DNA of 64,000 bases from Paramagnetospirillum magneticum AMB-1. Its GTDB lineage: Bacteria > Pseudomonadota > Alphaproteobacteria > Rhodospirillales > Magnetospirillaceae. Shown here one piece after another: positions 10,285 through 20,223 of this stretch. The position numbers and the translations under genes are program-made. The DNA is taken from assembly GCF_000009985.1 (NCBI RefSeq), contig NC_007626.1, forward strand, positions 3,961,943 through 4,025,942. The letters are read 5' to 3'. Numbering within the stretch: the first letter of the stretch is position 1; the number at the start of each line of letters is the position of its first letter. The notes below the pieces were generated by a model. It did no database searches. It was given only the letters and a program-made list of their open reading frames with translations, and was not told the origin of the DNA.

Positions 10285-12693
10285 ATGTCCCTCCCTGCTG
10301 AAATTACGGATTTCCTGGGCATTCTGGACGAAAGCCCGGTCGGGGTTTCCGTGTCGCGTCGTCGCGACGGCCTGGTGCTGTTCGTCAACCGCCGCTTCTG
10401 CCAGATCACCGGCATGACGCCCGAGCAATGCATCGGCCATTCGGCGCGGCGCCACTTCGCTGATGACGACCAGCGCCTGGAAGTGGTGCGGCAGTTGAAG
10501 GAGGCCGGCGAGATCGCCGACGCCGACGTGAAGTTCTTCCGCGTCGACGGCTCGTCCTTCTGGTCGGTGCTGACCATCCGCTCCGCCACCCTGAACGGTG
10601 AGGCGGTCAATCTCGCCTGGCTCTACGACGTCAGCAAGCGCAAGCAGGCGGAACAGGCCATTCTCGACGGCAAGACCCTGATCCGGGCCATGCTGGATTC
10701 CTCCACCGATGGCATCGTCCTGGTCAATGCCGAGGGCACCATTCTGGCCGTCAACGCCGCCGCCTCGGCCATTTTCGAGAAGAACAGCGACGACCTTCCG
10801 GGCAAGGCCATCTGGGATCATCTTCCCGATTCCGTCGTAGCCCCCATGCGCCGGGGAATTGACCGCGTGCTGGACCGCCGCGAGACCGTCGAGAGCCACC
10901 ACGCCATCGGCGCCAAGCTGTTCGACGTGCACATGCATCTGGTGGCGGATTCGGTGGGACAGCGCGACCGGGTGGCGATTTTCTCCCGCGACGTGACCCA
11001 AAGCCACCAGCGCCGCCAGCAGTTGCGCAAGCTGGAAACGGCATTGGAGCAGGCGCCGGTTTCGGTAATGATCACCGATTCCCATGGCGCCATCGAATAT
11101 GTCAACCGCGCCTTCGTCCTGGTCTCGGGCTATTCCGAGGACGAGGTGCTGGGCCGCAACCCGCGCCTGCTGAAATCGGGCGAGACGGTGGCCTCCCTTT
11201 ACCGCGACATGTGGCATTGCCTGGCGTCCGGCGCCACCTGGCAGGGCGAGCTGTGCAACCGGGCCAAGGACGGCAGCCTGTTCTGGGAATACGCCACCAT
11301 CTCTCCCATCCGCGACGATGATGGCGTGGTGACCCACTTCATGGCGGTCAAGGAGAACATCACCCAGCGCAAGGAGACCGAGCAGCAACTGGTCCATCAG
11401 GCCACCCACGACACGCTGACCGGACTGCCCAACCGCCTGCTGCTGGAAGACCGCGTCCACCACGCCATCGAGGTGGCCAAGCGCGAGGGACGGCGCATCG
11501 GCCTGATGTTCCTCGACCTTGACCGTTTCAAGATCGTCAACGACAGCCTGGGCCACGTGGCCGGCGACGAATTGCTGAAGGTGGTGTCGGACCGCCTGCG
11601 CCATACCCTGCGCCGCTCCGATACCGTGGCGCGCCTGGGCGGCGACGAATTCGTGGTGGTGCTGACCCATTTTCAAAGCACCACCGAACTGGCCGAGGTG
11701 GCGGAAAAGATCTCCGCCGCCCTGGACGAGCCGGTGGAACTGTCTGGCCACAAGGTGCATGTGGGCGCCAGTATCGGCATCGCCATCTACCCCGACGACG
11801 GCGATAATTTCAATGCCCTGATGAAAGACGCCGACACCGCCATGTACCGGGCCAAGCAAAAGGGGCGCAACACCTTCTGCTTCTACGATTCCAACATGAA
11901 CGACGAGGCCCTGGACCGCCTCAAGCTGGAGGAGGCGCTGCGCCGCGCCCTGGTGCGGGGCGAGTTCCAGCTGTTCTACCAGCCCCAGGTCGACCTGCAG
12001 ACCGGTCGGACATCGGGGGTCGAGGCCCTGATCCGCTGGAACAGCCCCGAGCGCGGCCAGGTCTCGCCGGCCCTGTTCATCCCCGTGGCCGAGGAAAGCA
12101 ACCTGATTTCCATGATCGGCTGGTGGGTACTGGAGGAATCGTGCCGCCAGATCGCCGCCTGGCGCGAAGCCGGACTGACCGGCATCAAGGTGGCCGTCAA
12201 TGTTTCCGGCCGCCAGTTCCTCAACCACGCCCTGGTGGAGTGCATCTCCGACCTGATGGCCCAATACGCCGTCCTGCCTTCTCAGCTGGAAATCGAACTG
12301 ACGGAAAGCACCGTCATGGCCGAACCCGACCGGGCCATCGAACAGCTGACCCGGCTGCGCGAGATCGGCATCCAGGTCTCGGTGGACGACTTCGGCACCG
12401 GCTATTCCAGCCTGTCCTACCTGAAGCGGCTGCCGCTCAGCACCATCAAGGTGGACCGCTCCTTCGTGCGCGACGTCAACAACCAGAGCGACAATGCCGC
12501 CATCGTCTCGGCAATCCTGGGTCTGGCCGACGCTCTCGACATGTCCATCGTCGCCGAGGGCGTCGAGACCGAGGGCGAGGAGCAGCACCTCAAGGATGCC
12601 GGGTGCATCAAGGTCCAGGGCTTCCGTTACGCCAAGCCCATGCCCGCCGATCAGCTCGCCGCCTGGATGCTGCGGCAAGGTCGCGGAATCTGA
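10285..12693 (+). CDS. PAS-PAS-PAS-GGDEF-EAL protein (c-di-GMP turnover)
   Basis: 802 residues without membrane segments. There are three PAS units (about 5-125, 135-250, 255-375), of which the third, with YVNRAFVLVSGYS and [11 protein letters not shown], closely resembles the PAS of the upstream kinase. A GGDEF domain has an intact LGGDEFVVV and is followed by an EAL domain. EAL signature residues are intact: GVEALIRWNSP, LTESTVM, DDFGTGYSSLSYL, KVDRSFV and AEGVET. Both diguanylate cyclase and phosphodiesterase activity are therefore possible; which dominates cannot be told from sequence. It is separated from the upstream kinase by 85 bases. Confidence 0.93.
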   Translation: MSLPAEITDFLGILDESPVGVSVSRRRDGLVLFVNRRFCQITGMTPEQCIGHSARRHFADDDQRLEVVRQLKEAGEIADADVKFFRVDGSSFWSVLTIRSATLNGEAVNLAWLYDVSKRKQAEQAILDGKTLIRAMLDSSTDGIVLVNAEGTILAVNAAASAIFEKNSDDLPGKAIWDHLPDSVVAPMRRGIDRVLDRRETVESHHAIGAKLFDVHMHLVADSVGQRDRVAIFSRDVTQSHQRRQQLRKLETALEQAPVSVMITDSHGAIEYVNRAFVLVSGYSEDEVLGRNPRLLKSGETVASLYRDMWHCLASGATWQGELCNRAKDGSLFWEYATISPIRDDDGVVTHFMAVKENITQRKETEQQLVHQATHDTLTGLPNRLLLEDRVHHAIEVAKREGRRIGLMFLDLDRFKIVNDSLGHVAGDELLKVVSDRLRHTLRRSDTVARLGGDEFVVVLTHFQSTTELAEVAEKISAALDEPVELSGHKVHVGASIGIAIYPDDGDNFNALMKDADTAMYRAKQKGRNTFCFYDSNMNDEALDRLKLEEALRRALVRGEFQLFYQPQVDLQTGRTSGVEALIRWNSPERGQVSPALFIPVAEESNLISMIGWWVLEESCRQIAAWREAGLTGIKVAVNVSGRQFLNHALVECISDLMAQYAVLPSQLEIELTESTVMAEPDRAIEQLTRLREIGIQVSVDDFGTGYSSLSYLKRLPLSTIKVDRSFVRDVNNQSDNAAIVSAILGLADALDMSIVAEGVETEGEEQHLKDAGCIKVQGFRYAKPMPADQLAAWMLRQGRGI

Positions 12694-12782
12694 CCTCTTC
12701 TACTGGTCTTACCCGATGACGCGCCCCACCTAGTGAGGTAGCATTGTCACAACTTGTTTAATTTGCCGGTGACCCAACGCAA

Positions 12783-15011
12783 ATGAATTCGATGCCGCCC
12801 GTGCCCGAGACTCCGTCCGGCGCGCCTCCCAATGGCGCGTCGGCCGGTGACGCGCGGGATCGGCGGCGCAAGAAGCGCGGCAAGGGCCTGACGTTGAGGG
12901 TCAACATCCTGGGCGCCTTCGCCGCCCTGCTGACCGTCACCGTCATCACCCTGGTCGCCTTCGCCTACCATAAGAACTCCGCCTCGGTCCTGGAATTGAT
13001 GGGCCGCTTCGTGGAGCGGGTGTCGGCCTCGGGCATTTCCAGCTCCATGGCCCTGCTCGACCCGGTGGAGACCAGCGTCCAGGCCACGGCCCGACTGGCC
13101 GCCATCGACGAGGCCAAGGCCCGCGACGGCTCGCTCTTCCCCTACATGACCAGCATTCTGGCGACCCAGCCGCAATTGCAGAGCATTTATCTGGCCTTCG
13201 ACGCGGATGGGCGCTTCCTCCAGGCCTTCCCCATACCGCCGGGAACCAGGAAATTCGGCGCCCACGACACCCAGCCGCCGGAGAACGCCCGCTTCGCGCT
13301 GCGGGTGGTCGATCGCAAGGGTGGCAAATATACCGACGTCTGGACCTATGTCACCGCGGCCGGGGCCGTGGTGGGGGAGGAGACCTCCAACGAGCTGAAC
13401 TACGACCCCAGGCCCCGCCCCTGGTACAAGGACGCCATCGCCACCAAGGGCCTGATCTGGAGCGACCTGCTGGTCTATACCAGCAACCGTCAGCCCGGCA
13501 TCACCGCCGCCTATCCCATCTTCGCCGCCGACGGGCGGGTGATCGGCGCCGCCGCCGCCAACGTCGCCACCAAGCAGATGTCCGACTTCCTGGCCAGCCT
13601 GGATCTGGGCGGGTCGGGCATGGCCTTCATCGTCGACGAGAAGGAGCAGCTGATCGCCCATCCCGACGCCGCCCGCACGGTGCGCCAGGACGGACTGAAA
13701 TACTCCCTGGTCAAGGCCGACCAGCTGGGCGAGCAGGTCATCGCAGACGCCTTCGCCGCCTACCGCTCCGCCAAGACGCGCACGGTCAGCTTCGATTCCG
13801 GCGGCAAGCGGCACCTGGGGTCGTTCAACCCCTTCCCCACCGATCTGGGCAAGAACTGGCTGATGGTCATCATCGTGCTGGAAGACGACTTCGTCGGCAC
13901 ACTGAAGGAAAACAGCCGCGACCTGGTGGCTGTGGGCTTCGCCGTCATGGTGATCGGCCTGCTGCTGGTGGCCCTGCTGTCCAGTTGGATCACGCGGCCG
14001 CTGACCCTGCTCATCCACGAGATTCAGAAGATCCAGAAATTCGACCTGGCCGGTCCCATCGCGCTGCACGCCATCGTCGCCGAGGTCAACGAACTCATCC
14101 ACTCGATGAACATGATGAAGCGGGCGCTTCGGACTTTCGGCATGTTCGTGCCCCGCGATCTGGTGCGCGAGCTGGTGGCCAGCGGCCGGGCCATCGAACT
14201 GGGCGGCCAGGACCGGACGCTGACCGTGATGTTCACCGACGTGGCCGACTTCACCGGCCTGTCCGAGCGCATGGCGGCCGGCGACCTGCTGGTCCACATC
14301 TCGCGCCATCTGGCCGCCATCTCGGAATGCGTGGCGGAAGAAGACGGAACCGTCGACAAATACGTGGGCGATGCTGTGATGGCCTTCTGGGGCGCCCCGG
14401 TCTGGCGCGACGACCACGCCCTGCGCGGCTGCATCGCCGCATTGAAGGCCCGGGAGACCCAGGCCCGGATGAACGCCGAGTGGGCCGCCCAGGGCCTGCC
14501 CACCATGTTCGTGCGCATCGGGCTGCATACGGCGCCGGTGATCGTCGGCAATATCGGCTCGGCCTGGCGCATGAGCTATACCGCCATGGGCGACGGCGTC
14601 AACGTCGCCTCGCGGCTGGAAGGCGTCAACAAGGCCTATGGCACCCAGATCTGCGTCAGTCAGGCGGTGCTGGACGCCGCAGGGCCGGGGGTCCTGGCCC
14701 GGCCGCTGGATCTGGTGGCGGTCAAGGGCCGCAAGGCCGGCGCCCTGGTCTATGAATTGATGGCGTTGCGCGACGGCGTCCCTGAGCTTGCCCCCACGGC
14801 GGAGCAACTGGAAATCTGCCGCATGACCGAGGAAGCCTTCACCGCCTATCAGGACCGGCGCTGGTCCGATTCCATCGCCGCCTATGAGCGGCTGGCCGCT
14901 CTCGCCCCCTCGGACAAGCTGCCCGCCATCTTCATCGAGCGCTGCCGCCACTTCCTGGCCGAGCCGCCGCCCCCCGAATGGATCGGCGTCTATGAGATGA
15001 AGACCAAATAA
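12783..15011 (+). CDS. Membrane-bound class III adenylate/guanylate cyclase with dCache sensor
   Basis: 742 residues. A basic N-terminus leads into a membrane helix (about 37-62). A periplasmic double-Cache sensor (about 65-360) contains the typical YDPRPRPWYKDA. A second helix (about 380-400) and a HAMP-like linker precede the class III cyclase domain (about 475-650). Metal-binding aspartates lie in MFTDVADFTGLSERM and KYVGDAVMAFWGAP, with GLHTAPVIVGNIG and the MGDGVNVASRLEG transition-state segment after them. It should make cAMP or cGMP in response to a periplasmic ligand. The C-terminal 80 residues look like a short TPR-like helical tail. Confidence 0.92.
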   Translation: MNSMPPVPETPSGAPPNGASAGDARDRRRKKRGKGLTLRVNILGAFAALLTVTVITLVAFAYHKNSASVLELMGRFVERVSASGISSSMALLDPVETSVQATARLAAIDEAKARDGSLFPYMTSILATQPQLQSIYLAFDADGRFLQAFPIPPGTRKFGAHDTQPPENARFALRVVDRKGGKYTDVWTYVTAAGAVVGEETSNELNYDPRPRPWYKDAIATKGLIWSDLLVYTSNRQPGITAAYPIFAADGRVIGAAAANVATKQMSDFLASLDLGGSGMAFIVDEKEQLIAHPDAARTVRQDGLKYSLVKADQLGEQVIADAFAAYRSAKTRTVSFDSGGKRHLGSFNPFPTDLGKNWLMVIIVLEDDFVGTLKENSRDLVAVGFAVMVIGLLLVALLSSWITRPLTLLIHEIQKIQKFDLAGPIALHAIVAEVNELIHSMNMMKRALRTFGMFVPRDLVRELVASGRAIELGGQDRTLTVMFTDVADFTGLSERMAAGDLLVHISRHLAAISECVAEEDGTVDKYVGDAVMAFWGAPVWRDDHALRGCIAALKARETQARMNAEWAAQGLPTMFVRIGLHTAPVIVGNIGSAWRMSYTAMGDGVNVASRLEGVNKAYGTQICVSQAVLDAAGPGVLARPLDLVAVKGRKAGALVYELMALRDGVPELAPTAEQLEICRMTEEAFTAYQDRRWSDSIAAYERLAALAPSDKLPAIFIERCRHFLAEPPPPEWIGVYEMKTK

Positions 15012-15134
15012 TCAACTACAGCCACAGCACATCACAAAACCCAAAAAAGCAGCCATTTGCCACACACACCACGAAGACAGCAACAGTTACGGGTGGTCGC
15101 CGACAGAATGAAGGCACATTCAAAACACATGAAT

Positions 15135-15170
15135 GAAAGTCTTTCCCCCCATCAAAAGCGGGAAAGTCTT
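15135..15170. repeat. Imperfect inverted repeat and direct repeat in a 298-bp gene-free gap
   Basis: Between the cyclase and the LuxR-like gene (15012-15309) no gene is seen. The gap is A-rich at first. GAAAGTCTT occurs at 15135 and again at 15162, and AAGTCTTTCCC pairs imperfectly with GGGAAAGTCTT across a 12-base loop. It could be a weak terminator for the cyclase gene or a regulator site. Confidence 0.35.
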
Positions 15171-15309
15171 AAGGACGGAGCCCTTATCTGACTATTTACG
15201 ACGCCCCTGACATAAGTCATACGTATATCCACCTCCAAGACAGAACTTTCCACCCCCACAATCGCGGTCTAGCCCTAGTTGAATTGCTAGGTCTTGATAT
15301 CTGGCTTGA

Positions 15310-15606
15310 TTGCCCCAATCACAGGCAACTATTCTGCAGCCTACAGAGGTTTTGACACTATACGGTGCAGAAGTGGACGGTTCCAGCGTTGAGAGTAATC
15401 TGACTGAGCGGGAACGTGACGTCTTACAACTTATTGCCTCGGGCAAGAGCAGCAAAGAAATAGCCCGCCACCTGGGAATATCCATTGGCGGGGTGAACTT
15501 TCATATTCTCAATGCCATGAAGAAAATGGGTGCCGCGACAAGGGCACACGCCGTTGCGCGCGCGATTTTCCTTGGACTTTTGCTACCAGAGGTCGGACGC
15601 AACTGA
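15310..15606 (+). CDS. LuxR-type HTH protein without a sensor domain (98 aa)
   Basis: Nearly the whole protein is a LuxR/GerE DNA-binding domain: LTERERDVLQLIASGKSSKEIA, then HLGISIGGVNFHI as the recognition helix, and an AMKKMGAATRAHAV tail as found in autoinducer-type LuxR proteins. No acyl-homoserine-lactone or receiver domain is present. The frame is closed by a TGA directly before the TTG at 15310, so the protein cannot be longer as sequenced. A TTG at 15349 is an alternative start. It may be a stand-alone HTH regulator or the 3' remnant of a larger LuxR gene. Confidence 0.7.
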   Translation: MPQSQATILQPTEVLTLYGAEVDGSSVESNLTERERDVLQLIASGKSSKEIARHLGISIGGVNFHILNAMKKMGAATRAHAVARAIFLGLLLPEVGRN

Positions 15607-15642
15607 TCGACCGGCTTATCTTGGATACAGGGGAGCAAGGAC

Positions 15643-16032
15643 GTGCCGAAGCCCATGGACACCATGGAACACGACAATGAGGGCTGCGTCGACAGGCAGG
15701 TCCTGTTCGAGGGGGCGGTGCTCGCCGTCCTGGCTCGCGTCGTGGAAAGCGGGATGCGCACCGACCTGGCCGCCTCCGAATACCTGACCCGATTTCCCAT
15801 CGGCTCGGACGAGCACCACATCCTGGCGGATATGATCATCTGTGTCTCCGACGGCCTTCGCCTGATACTGACGGCGGCCGAGAGCGAGGCAAACACCCGC
15901 ATCATCCTCGATGACGTCACCAGGGCCTGGCGCGACACCCCGTCTCGCCGCCGCCTGTCGGTGAGAAGCGGAGCAACCCGCATTCAGGCCTGCATCGGCA
16001 ACCTTCGCCGGGCCATCGCAGCTATTTCCTGA
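15643..16032 (+). CDS. Hypothetical protein (129 aa)
   Basis: Not recognised. It is helical, with a hydrophobic stretch near LFEGAVLAVLARVV but no clear membrane segment, and a basic C-terminal third (WRDTPSRRRLSVRSG). The GTG at 15643 is used, with GGGGAG upstream; ATGs at 15655 and 15664 are alternatives. It follows the LuxR-type gene by 36 bases and may share its transcript. Its last 11 bases overlap the convergent methyltransferase gene. Confidence 0.55.
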   Translation: MPKPMDTMEHDNEGCVDRQVLFEGAVLAVLARVVESGMRTDLAASEYLTRFPIGSDEHHILADMIICVSDGLRLILTAAESEANTRIILDDVTRAWRDTPSRRRLSVRSGATRIQACIGNLRRAIAAIS

Positions 16033-16705
16033 GCCCGGCCATCACGGCGAAGCTGACGTTCTTGTAGCGGCACTCCACCTGCTCCAGTCCCGCCCGGCGC
16101 AACCAGTCCAGTTGCGGCGCCAGCGGCGTGCGGCGATCCAGGGTCTGGCGCTCGATGGCGGCGGCGATCTCGTCAACCGGGAGTCCGGCCCGCTGGATCG
16201 CCTCGTGCCAGTGGCTCCAGTAGCGAGCCTCCATCTCCGCCGTATCCCCGGCCACCTGATCGGCGTTGACCACCGCGCCGCCCGGCCGGACGGCGCGGGC
16301 CATGGCGGCATAGACCGCCCGCTTGCCCTCGTCCTCCAGGTGGTGGATGGACAGCGCCGACATCACCACGTCGTAAGCCCCCTCCTCGGCCAGATCGAGA
16401 TGATTCATCACCCGGAACTCCACGGGCACCGGATGGGCGGCGAAGCGCTCGCGTGCGCGCTCCAGCATGTCCTCGGCCAGATCGGTCAGCACCAGCCGGA
16501 CATCGGGCCGGCGTTCGGCCACCAGGGCGGACAGCAGCCCCGTCCCCGCCCCCAGGTCGAGGATACGGGCGCCCGGCGGCGCGAACTCGGTCACCAGATC
16601 CAGGGCGGCGCCATAGAAATCGTCGAAGCAGGGGATCAACTGTCGCCGCAAGCCGTCATAGGAGCGGGCGGCGCGGTTGAAGGCGGCTTCGATGGTCAGC
16701 GTCAT
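16022..16705 (-). CDS. SAM-dependent class I methyltransferase
   Basis: 228 residues with the Rossmann-type SAM site ILDLGAGTGLLSALVAE (motif I), the acidic VLTDLAEDML (motif II), and the VVMSALSIHHLEDE post-I region. The substrate is unknown; the architecture resembles small-molecule methyltransferases of the UbiE/Methyltransf_25 type. The start at 16705 is chosen because GGGAAGG lies 5 bases upstream. An ATG at 16723 has no ribosome-binding site. It is divergent from the TrpD-like gene. Confidence 0.82.
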   Translation of the reverse strand: MTLTIEAAFNRAARSYDGLRRQLIPCFDDFYGAALDLVTEFAPPGARILDLGAGTGLLSALVAERRPDVRLVLTDLAEDMLERARERFAAHPVPVEFRVMNHLDLAEEGAYDVVMSALSIHHLEDEGKRAVYAAMARAVRPGGAVVNADQVAGDTAEMEARYWSHWHEAIQRAGLPVDEIAAAIERQTLDRRTPLAPQLDWLRRAGLEQVECRYKNVSFAVMAGLRK

Positions 16706-16794
16706 ATTAACCTTCCCTGACATAAGGAGCTTTCCAAGATCGGGGCATATTGGACTATCATCCCTGACCGACGCCAGCCGTGGAAGGATCGCCC

Positions 16795-17796
16795 GTGAGC
16801 CAGGAACACCCCTTTGCCCAATACGTCCGCATTCTCGGCAAGGGGCCGCGCCTGTCCCGCCCCCTGACCTTCGAGGAGGCCCGCGACGCCTTCGCCATGG
16901 TCCTGGGCGGCAAGGTGGAGCCGGTGCAACTGGGCGCCTTCCTCTGCCTGCTGCGGGTCAAGACCGAGACGCCGGAAGAGGCCGCCGGACTGGCCGCCGC
17001 CATCCGCGCCACCATCACTCCGCCCCAGGGCGGGCCTCGGGTGGATCTGGACTGGTCCAGCTATGCCGGCAAGACCCGGCAATTGCCCTATTACCTGCTG
17101 GCCGCCCTGGCCCTGGCCGGGCACGGCATCCGGGTGTTCATGCACGGCTCGGAAGGCCATACCGCCGGGCGGGTGTGGACCTCGGAGGCGCTGGCCGCCC
17201 TGGGCCTGGGGCAAAGCACCTCCATGGCCGAGGCCGCCCAGCGGCTGGAGCACGGCAATTTCGCCTATATGACGCTGGAACATCTGTCGCCGCCCCTGCA
17301 CGCCATCATGGAGCTGCGCCACAAGCTGGGCCTGCGCTCGCCGGTTCATACCGTGGCGCGGCTGGCCAATCCCTTCGGGGCCGCCTGCTCCCTGTCCAGC
17401 GTCTCGCACCCGCCCTACGCCCCGGTGCACCAGGAGGCGCTGCGCCTGTTGGGCGACCAGCGCATGTCGGTGTTCAAGGGCGAGGGCGGCGAGGCCGAGC
17501 GCCGGCCCGAAAAGGCCTGCGAAGTGCTGTCCCTGGTGAACGGCGAGCCGCTGTCCGAGGACTGGCCCGCCTTGGTCGACGGCGCCCGCCCCCATGAGGA
17601 GCATCTGGACCTGTCGCGCCTCAAAGCCCTGTGGAGCGGCGCGGAAGGCGACGAAATGGCCGGCGCCGCCATCGCCGGCACCATGGCCATCGCGCTGCGC
17701 GCCATGGGCCGGGCCGAGTCCGTCGACGAGGCCGAGGGCATGGCCCAGGTGATGTGGCGCGAGCGCGACAAGACCAAGGTCCCGGGGGCGGCGTGA
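16795..17796 (+). CDS. Anthranilate phosphoribosyltransferase-like protein (TrpD2/YbiB type)
   Basis: 333 residues with the nucleoside phosphorylase/TrpD fold: an N-terminal helical domain with FAMVLGGKVEPVQLGAFLCLLRVK, then VHTVARLANPFGAA. The glycine-rich PRPP loop GTGG of true TrpD is not seen, so it is unlikely to make phosphoribosyl-anthranilate. E. coli YbiB (TrpD2) binds nucleic acid, but the role here is unknown. The GTG at 16795 has GGAAGGA 6 bases upstream, better than the GTG at 16780. Its stop overlaps the start of the cobyrinate amidase gene (GTGA), so the two are coupled. Confidence 0.75.
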   Translation: MSQEHPFAQYVRILGKGPRLSRPLTFEEARDAFAMVLGGKVEPVQLGAFLCLLRVKTETPEEAAGLAAAIRATITPPQGGPRVDLDWSSYAGKTRQLPYYLLAALALAGHGIRVFMHGSEGHTAGRVWTSEALAALGLGQSTSMAEAAQRLEHGNFAYMTLEHLSPPLHAIMELRHKLGLRSPVHTVARLANPFGAACSLSSVSHPPYAPVHQEALRLLGDQRMSVFKGEGGEAERRPEKACEVLSLVNGEPLSEDWPALVDGARPHEEHLDLSRLKALWSGAEGDEMAGAAIAGTMAIALRAMGRAESVDEAEGMAQVMWRERDKTKVPGAA

Positions 17797-19190
17797 CCTC
17801 CCGTCCCGCCCCCCGGCTGCTGATCTCGGCCGCCCATAAATCCTCGGGCAAGACCACGGTGACGGTGGGTCTGGCCGCCGCCCTGACCGCGCGCGGCCTT
17901 GCCGTCCAGCCTTTCAAGAAGGGGCCGGACTACATCGACCCGCTGTGGCTGGGCGCCGCCACCGGGCGGGCCTGCCGCAACCTGGATTTCCACACCCAGC
18001 CGCCCGCCCTGATCCGCCAGACCTTCGAGCGGGATTCCCGGGGCGCCGACATCAGCCTGATCGAGGGCAACAAGGGCCTCTACGACGGTGTCGACCTAGA
18101 GGGCGCCAACTCCTCGGCCATGCTGGCCCAGTGGCTGGACGCCCCCGTGGTCCTGGTGGTGGATTGCCAGGGCATGACCCGCGGCGTGGCGCCGCTGCTG
18201 ATCGGCTATCAGGCCTTCGATCCCACCTTGCGCATCGCCGGCGTCATCCTCAACAAGGTCAGCGGCCCCCGCCACGAAAAGAAGCTGCGCGACGTGGTGG
18301 CCCATTACACCCGCATCCCCGTGCTGGGCGCCGTGCATCGCGGCCCGGACATGGAAATCATGGAACGGCATCTGGGGCTGGTGCCCGCCAACGAGGCCGA
18401 GGCGGCGGCCGCCGCCATCGCCCGCCTCGCCAGAGCCGTGGCCTCCCAGGTGGACCTGGACGCCCTGATCGCCCTGGCCCAGGCGGCCTCACCGGTGGAG
18501 GAGGAAAAGCAAGCCCTCCCGGCCCTCCCGGCCACCACTCTGCGCATCGGCATCGCCCGCGACGCCGCCTTCGGATTTTATTACCGCGACGACCTGGAGG
18601 CCTTCGCGGCGGCGGGCGCCGAACTGGTGCCCTTCGACGCCACCTCCGACCCGCATCTGCCGCCCGGGCTGGATGGGCTGTTCATCGGTGGCGGCTTTCC
18701 CGAAACCCAGGGCGAGGCGCTGGAGGCCAATGCCTCCCTGCGTGCCGAAATCCGGGAAAAGGGTTTGGCCGGACTACCCATCTACGCCGAATGCGGCGGG
18801 CTGATGGTTCTGTCGCGCGCCATCGTGTGGAAAGGCCAAAGGCGCGAGATGATCGGGCTGATCCCCGCCGACGCGGTGATGCACAAGGCGCCCCAGGGAC
18901 GCGGCTATGTCCGCCTGCGCGAGACCGACGCCTTCCCCTGGCCCCGGCTGGAGGACGGCCCAGCCGTGCTGCCCGCCCATGAATTCCACCATTCCCGGCT
19001 GGAGAACATGGAGGACACCCCCCGCTTCGCCTATCAGGTCATTCGCGGCACCGGCATCGCCGAGAAGCAGGACGGCTTGATAATCGCCAACACCCTCGCC
19101 ACCTATGCCCATATGAGGTCGGTCGGCGCCAATCCCTGGGCGCCGCGCTTCGTTTCGTTCGTGCGTGCGGTGAAGGCGGGGCAGCATTGA
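17793..19190 (+). CDS. cobB: Cobyrinate a,c-diamide synthase (CbiA/CobB type)
   Basis: 465 residues. It amidates the a and c carboxylates of cobyrinic acid or its hydrogeno form, using glutamine and ATP, in B12 synthesis. The N-terminal DTBS-like ATPase has a P-loop SSGKTTVTVGLAAAL and KKGPDYIDPLWL. The C-terminal type I glutamine amidotransferase has the nucleophile Cys in YAECGGLMVLS and the His in HEFHHSRLENM. The GTG at 17793 overlaps the previous stop. No other cobalamin gene is in the window, although a B12-binding radical SAM enzyme is encoded at 60.7 kb. Confidence 0.92.
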   Translation: MTSRPAPRLLISAAHKSSGKTTVTVGLAAALTARGLAVQPFKKGPDYIDPLWLGAATGRACRNLDFHTQPPALIRQTFERDSRGADISLIEGNKGLYDGVDLEGANSSAMLAQWLDAPVVLVVDCQGMTRGVAPLLIGYQAFDPTLRIAGVILNKVSGPRHEKKLRDVVAHYTRIPVLGAVHRGPDMEIMERHLGLVPANEAEAAAAAIARLARAVASQVDLDALIALAQAASPVEEEKQALPALPATTLRIGIARDAAFGFYYRDDLEAFAAAGAELVPFDATSDPHLPPGLDGLFIGGGFPETQGEALEANASLRAEIREKGLAGLPIYAECGGLMVLSRAIVWKGQRREMIGLIPADAVMHKAPQGRGYVRLRETDAFPWPRLEDGPAVLPAHEFHHSRLENMEDTPRFAYQVIRGTGIAEKQDGLIIANTLATYAHMRSVGANPWAPRFVSFVRAVKAGQH

Positions 19191-19248
19191 TGTTTTTTAA
19201 TAAGGCGGGCCTTTACCCACCCGCCGGGCTGTGGAACAGTGCCCGGCC

Positions 19249-20223
19249 ATGATTATCATCGACAATCTCAGCCACACCTATCCGGGCACGCGCAAGATGC
19301 CGCCCCGGACCGCCATCTCGGACCTGACGCTCGAGGTCAAGGACGGCGAGTTCGCCATCCTGTCCGGCCCCAACGGCAGCGGCAAGTCCACCTTGTTCCG
19401 CATCCTGTGCGGCATGACCCTGCCGGGCAAGGGCAAGGTCGCCGTGGGCGGCTTCGACCTGTTCTCCCACCCCGCCCGGGTGCGCGAGATCATGGGCGTG
19501 GTGTTCCAAAGCCCCGCCGTGGACAAGCATCTGTCGGTGGGCGAGAACCTGAAGATTCACGCCGACCTCTATGGCATCAAGGGCGCGGATTTCGCCCGCC
19601 GCCGCGACGAAGCCTTGGGCTGGACCGATCTCGACGGCCGCCAGGATCAGAAGGTCGACACCCTGTCGGGCGGGCTGGCGCGTCAGGTGGAACTGGCCAA
19701 GGTGCTGATGACCGACCCCAAGGTGCTGCTGCTGGACGAGCCCACCACCGGGCTGGACCCCATGAGCCGCCGCAACTTCCTGGCCGCCCTGCACAAGCTG
19801 CAGCGCGAGCGCGGCATGACCGTGCTGATGACCAGCCACGTCTTCTCCGAAGCCGACGACGTGGACCGCGTCGCCATCATGCGCGAAGGCAAGCTGCTGG
19901 CCTATGACACCCCCACGGCGCTGAAGGCCATGATCGGCACCGAGATGGTGGTGGTCCAGTCCCGCGACGCCGAGGCCCTGGCCGCGCGCCTGCGCGCCGA
20001 GATGGGGCTGGCCGTGCGCTGCATCGGCGACGAGGTGCGCCTGGAGGAGACCGAGAACGGCGAGAGCCTGCCGCTGCTCGAACGCATCCTGGACAACTAC
20101 CGCGCCGACATCGCCTCCATCGCCATCAAACAGCCGGGGCTGGACGACGTCTTCGTCCACGTCACCAGCAAGGCGGTCCCCGACCACGCTTTGGCCCTGG
20201 ATTTGCGAAAGGCCGCATCATGA
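19249..20223 (+). CDS. ABC transporter ATP-binding protein
   Basis: 324 residues. Walker A is GPNGSGKST, the signature is LSGGLARQVELAK, and Walker B is VLLLDEPTTGLDP, followed by the switch His in MTSHVFSEADD. The C-terminal 90 residues form the extra domain usual in ABC-2 exporters of the CcmA/NodI type. It pairs with the permease that starts at its stop codon (ATGA overlap at 20220). The ATG at 19249 is used; the GTG at 19231 adds only six residues. The substrate is unknown. Confidence 0.92.
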   Translation: MIIIDNLSHTYPGTRKMPPRTAISDLTLEVKDGEFAILSGPNGSGKSTLFRILCGMTLPGKGKVAVGGFDLFSHPARVREIMGVVFQSPAVDKHLSVGENLKIHADLYGIKGADFARRRDEALGWTDLDGRQDQKVDTLSGGLARQVELAKVLMTDPKVLLLDEPTTGLDPMSRRNFLAALHKLQRERGMTVLMTSHVFSEADDVDRVAIMREGKLLAYDTPTALKAMIGTEMVVVQSRDAEALAARLRAEMGLAVRCIGDEVRLEETENGESLPLLERILDNYRADIASIAIKQPGLDDVFVHVTSKAVPDHALALDLRKAAS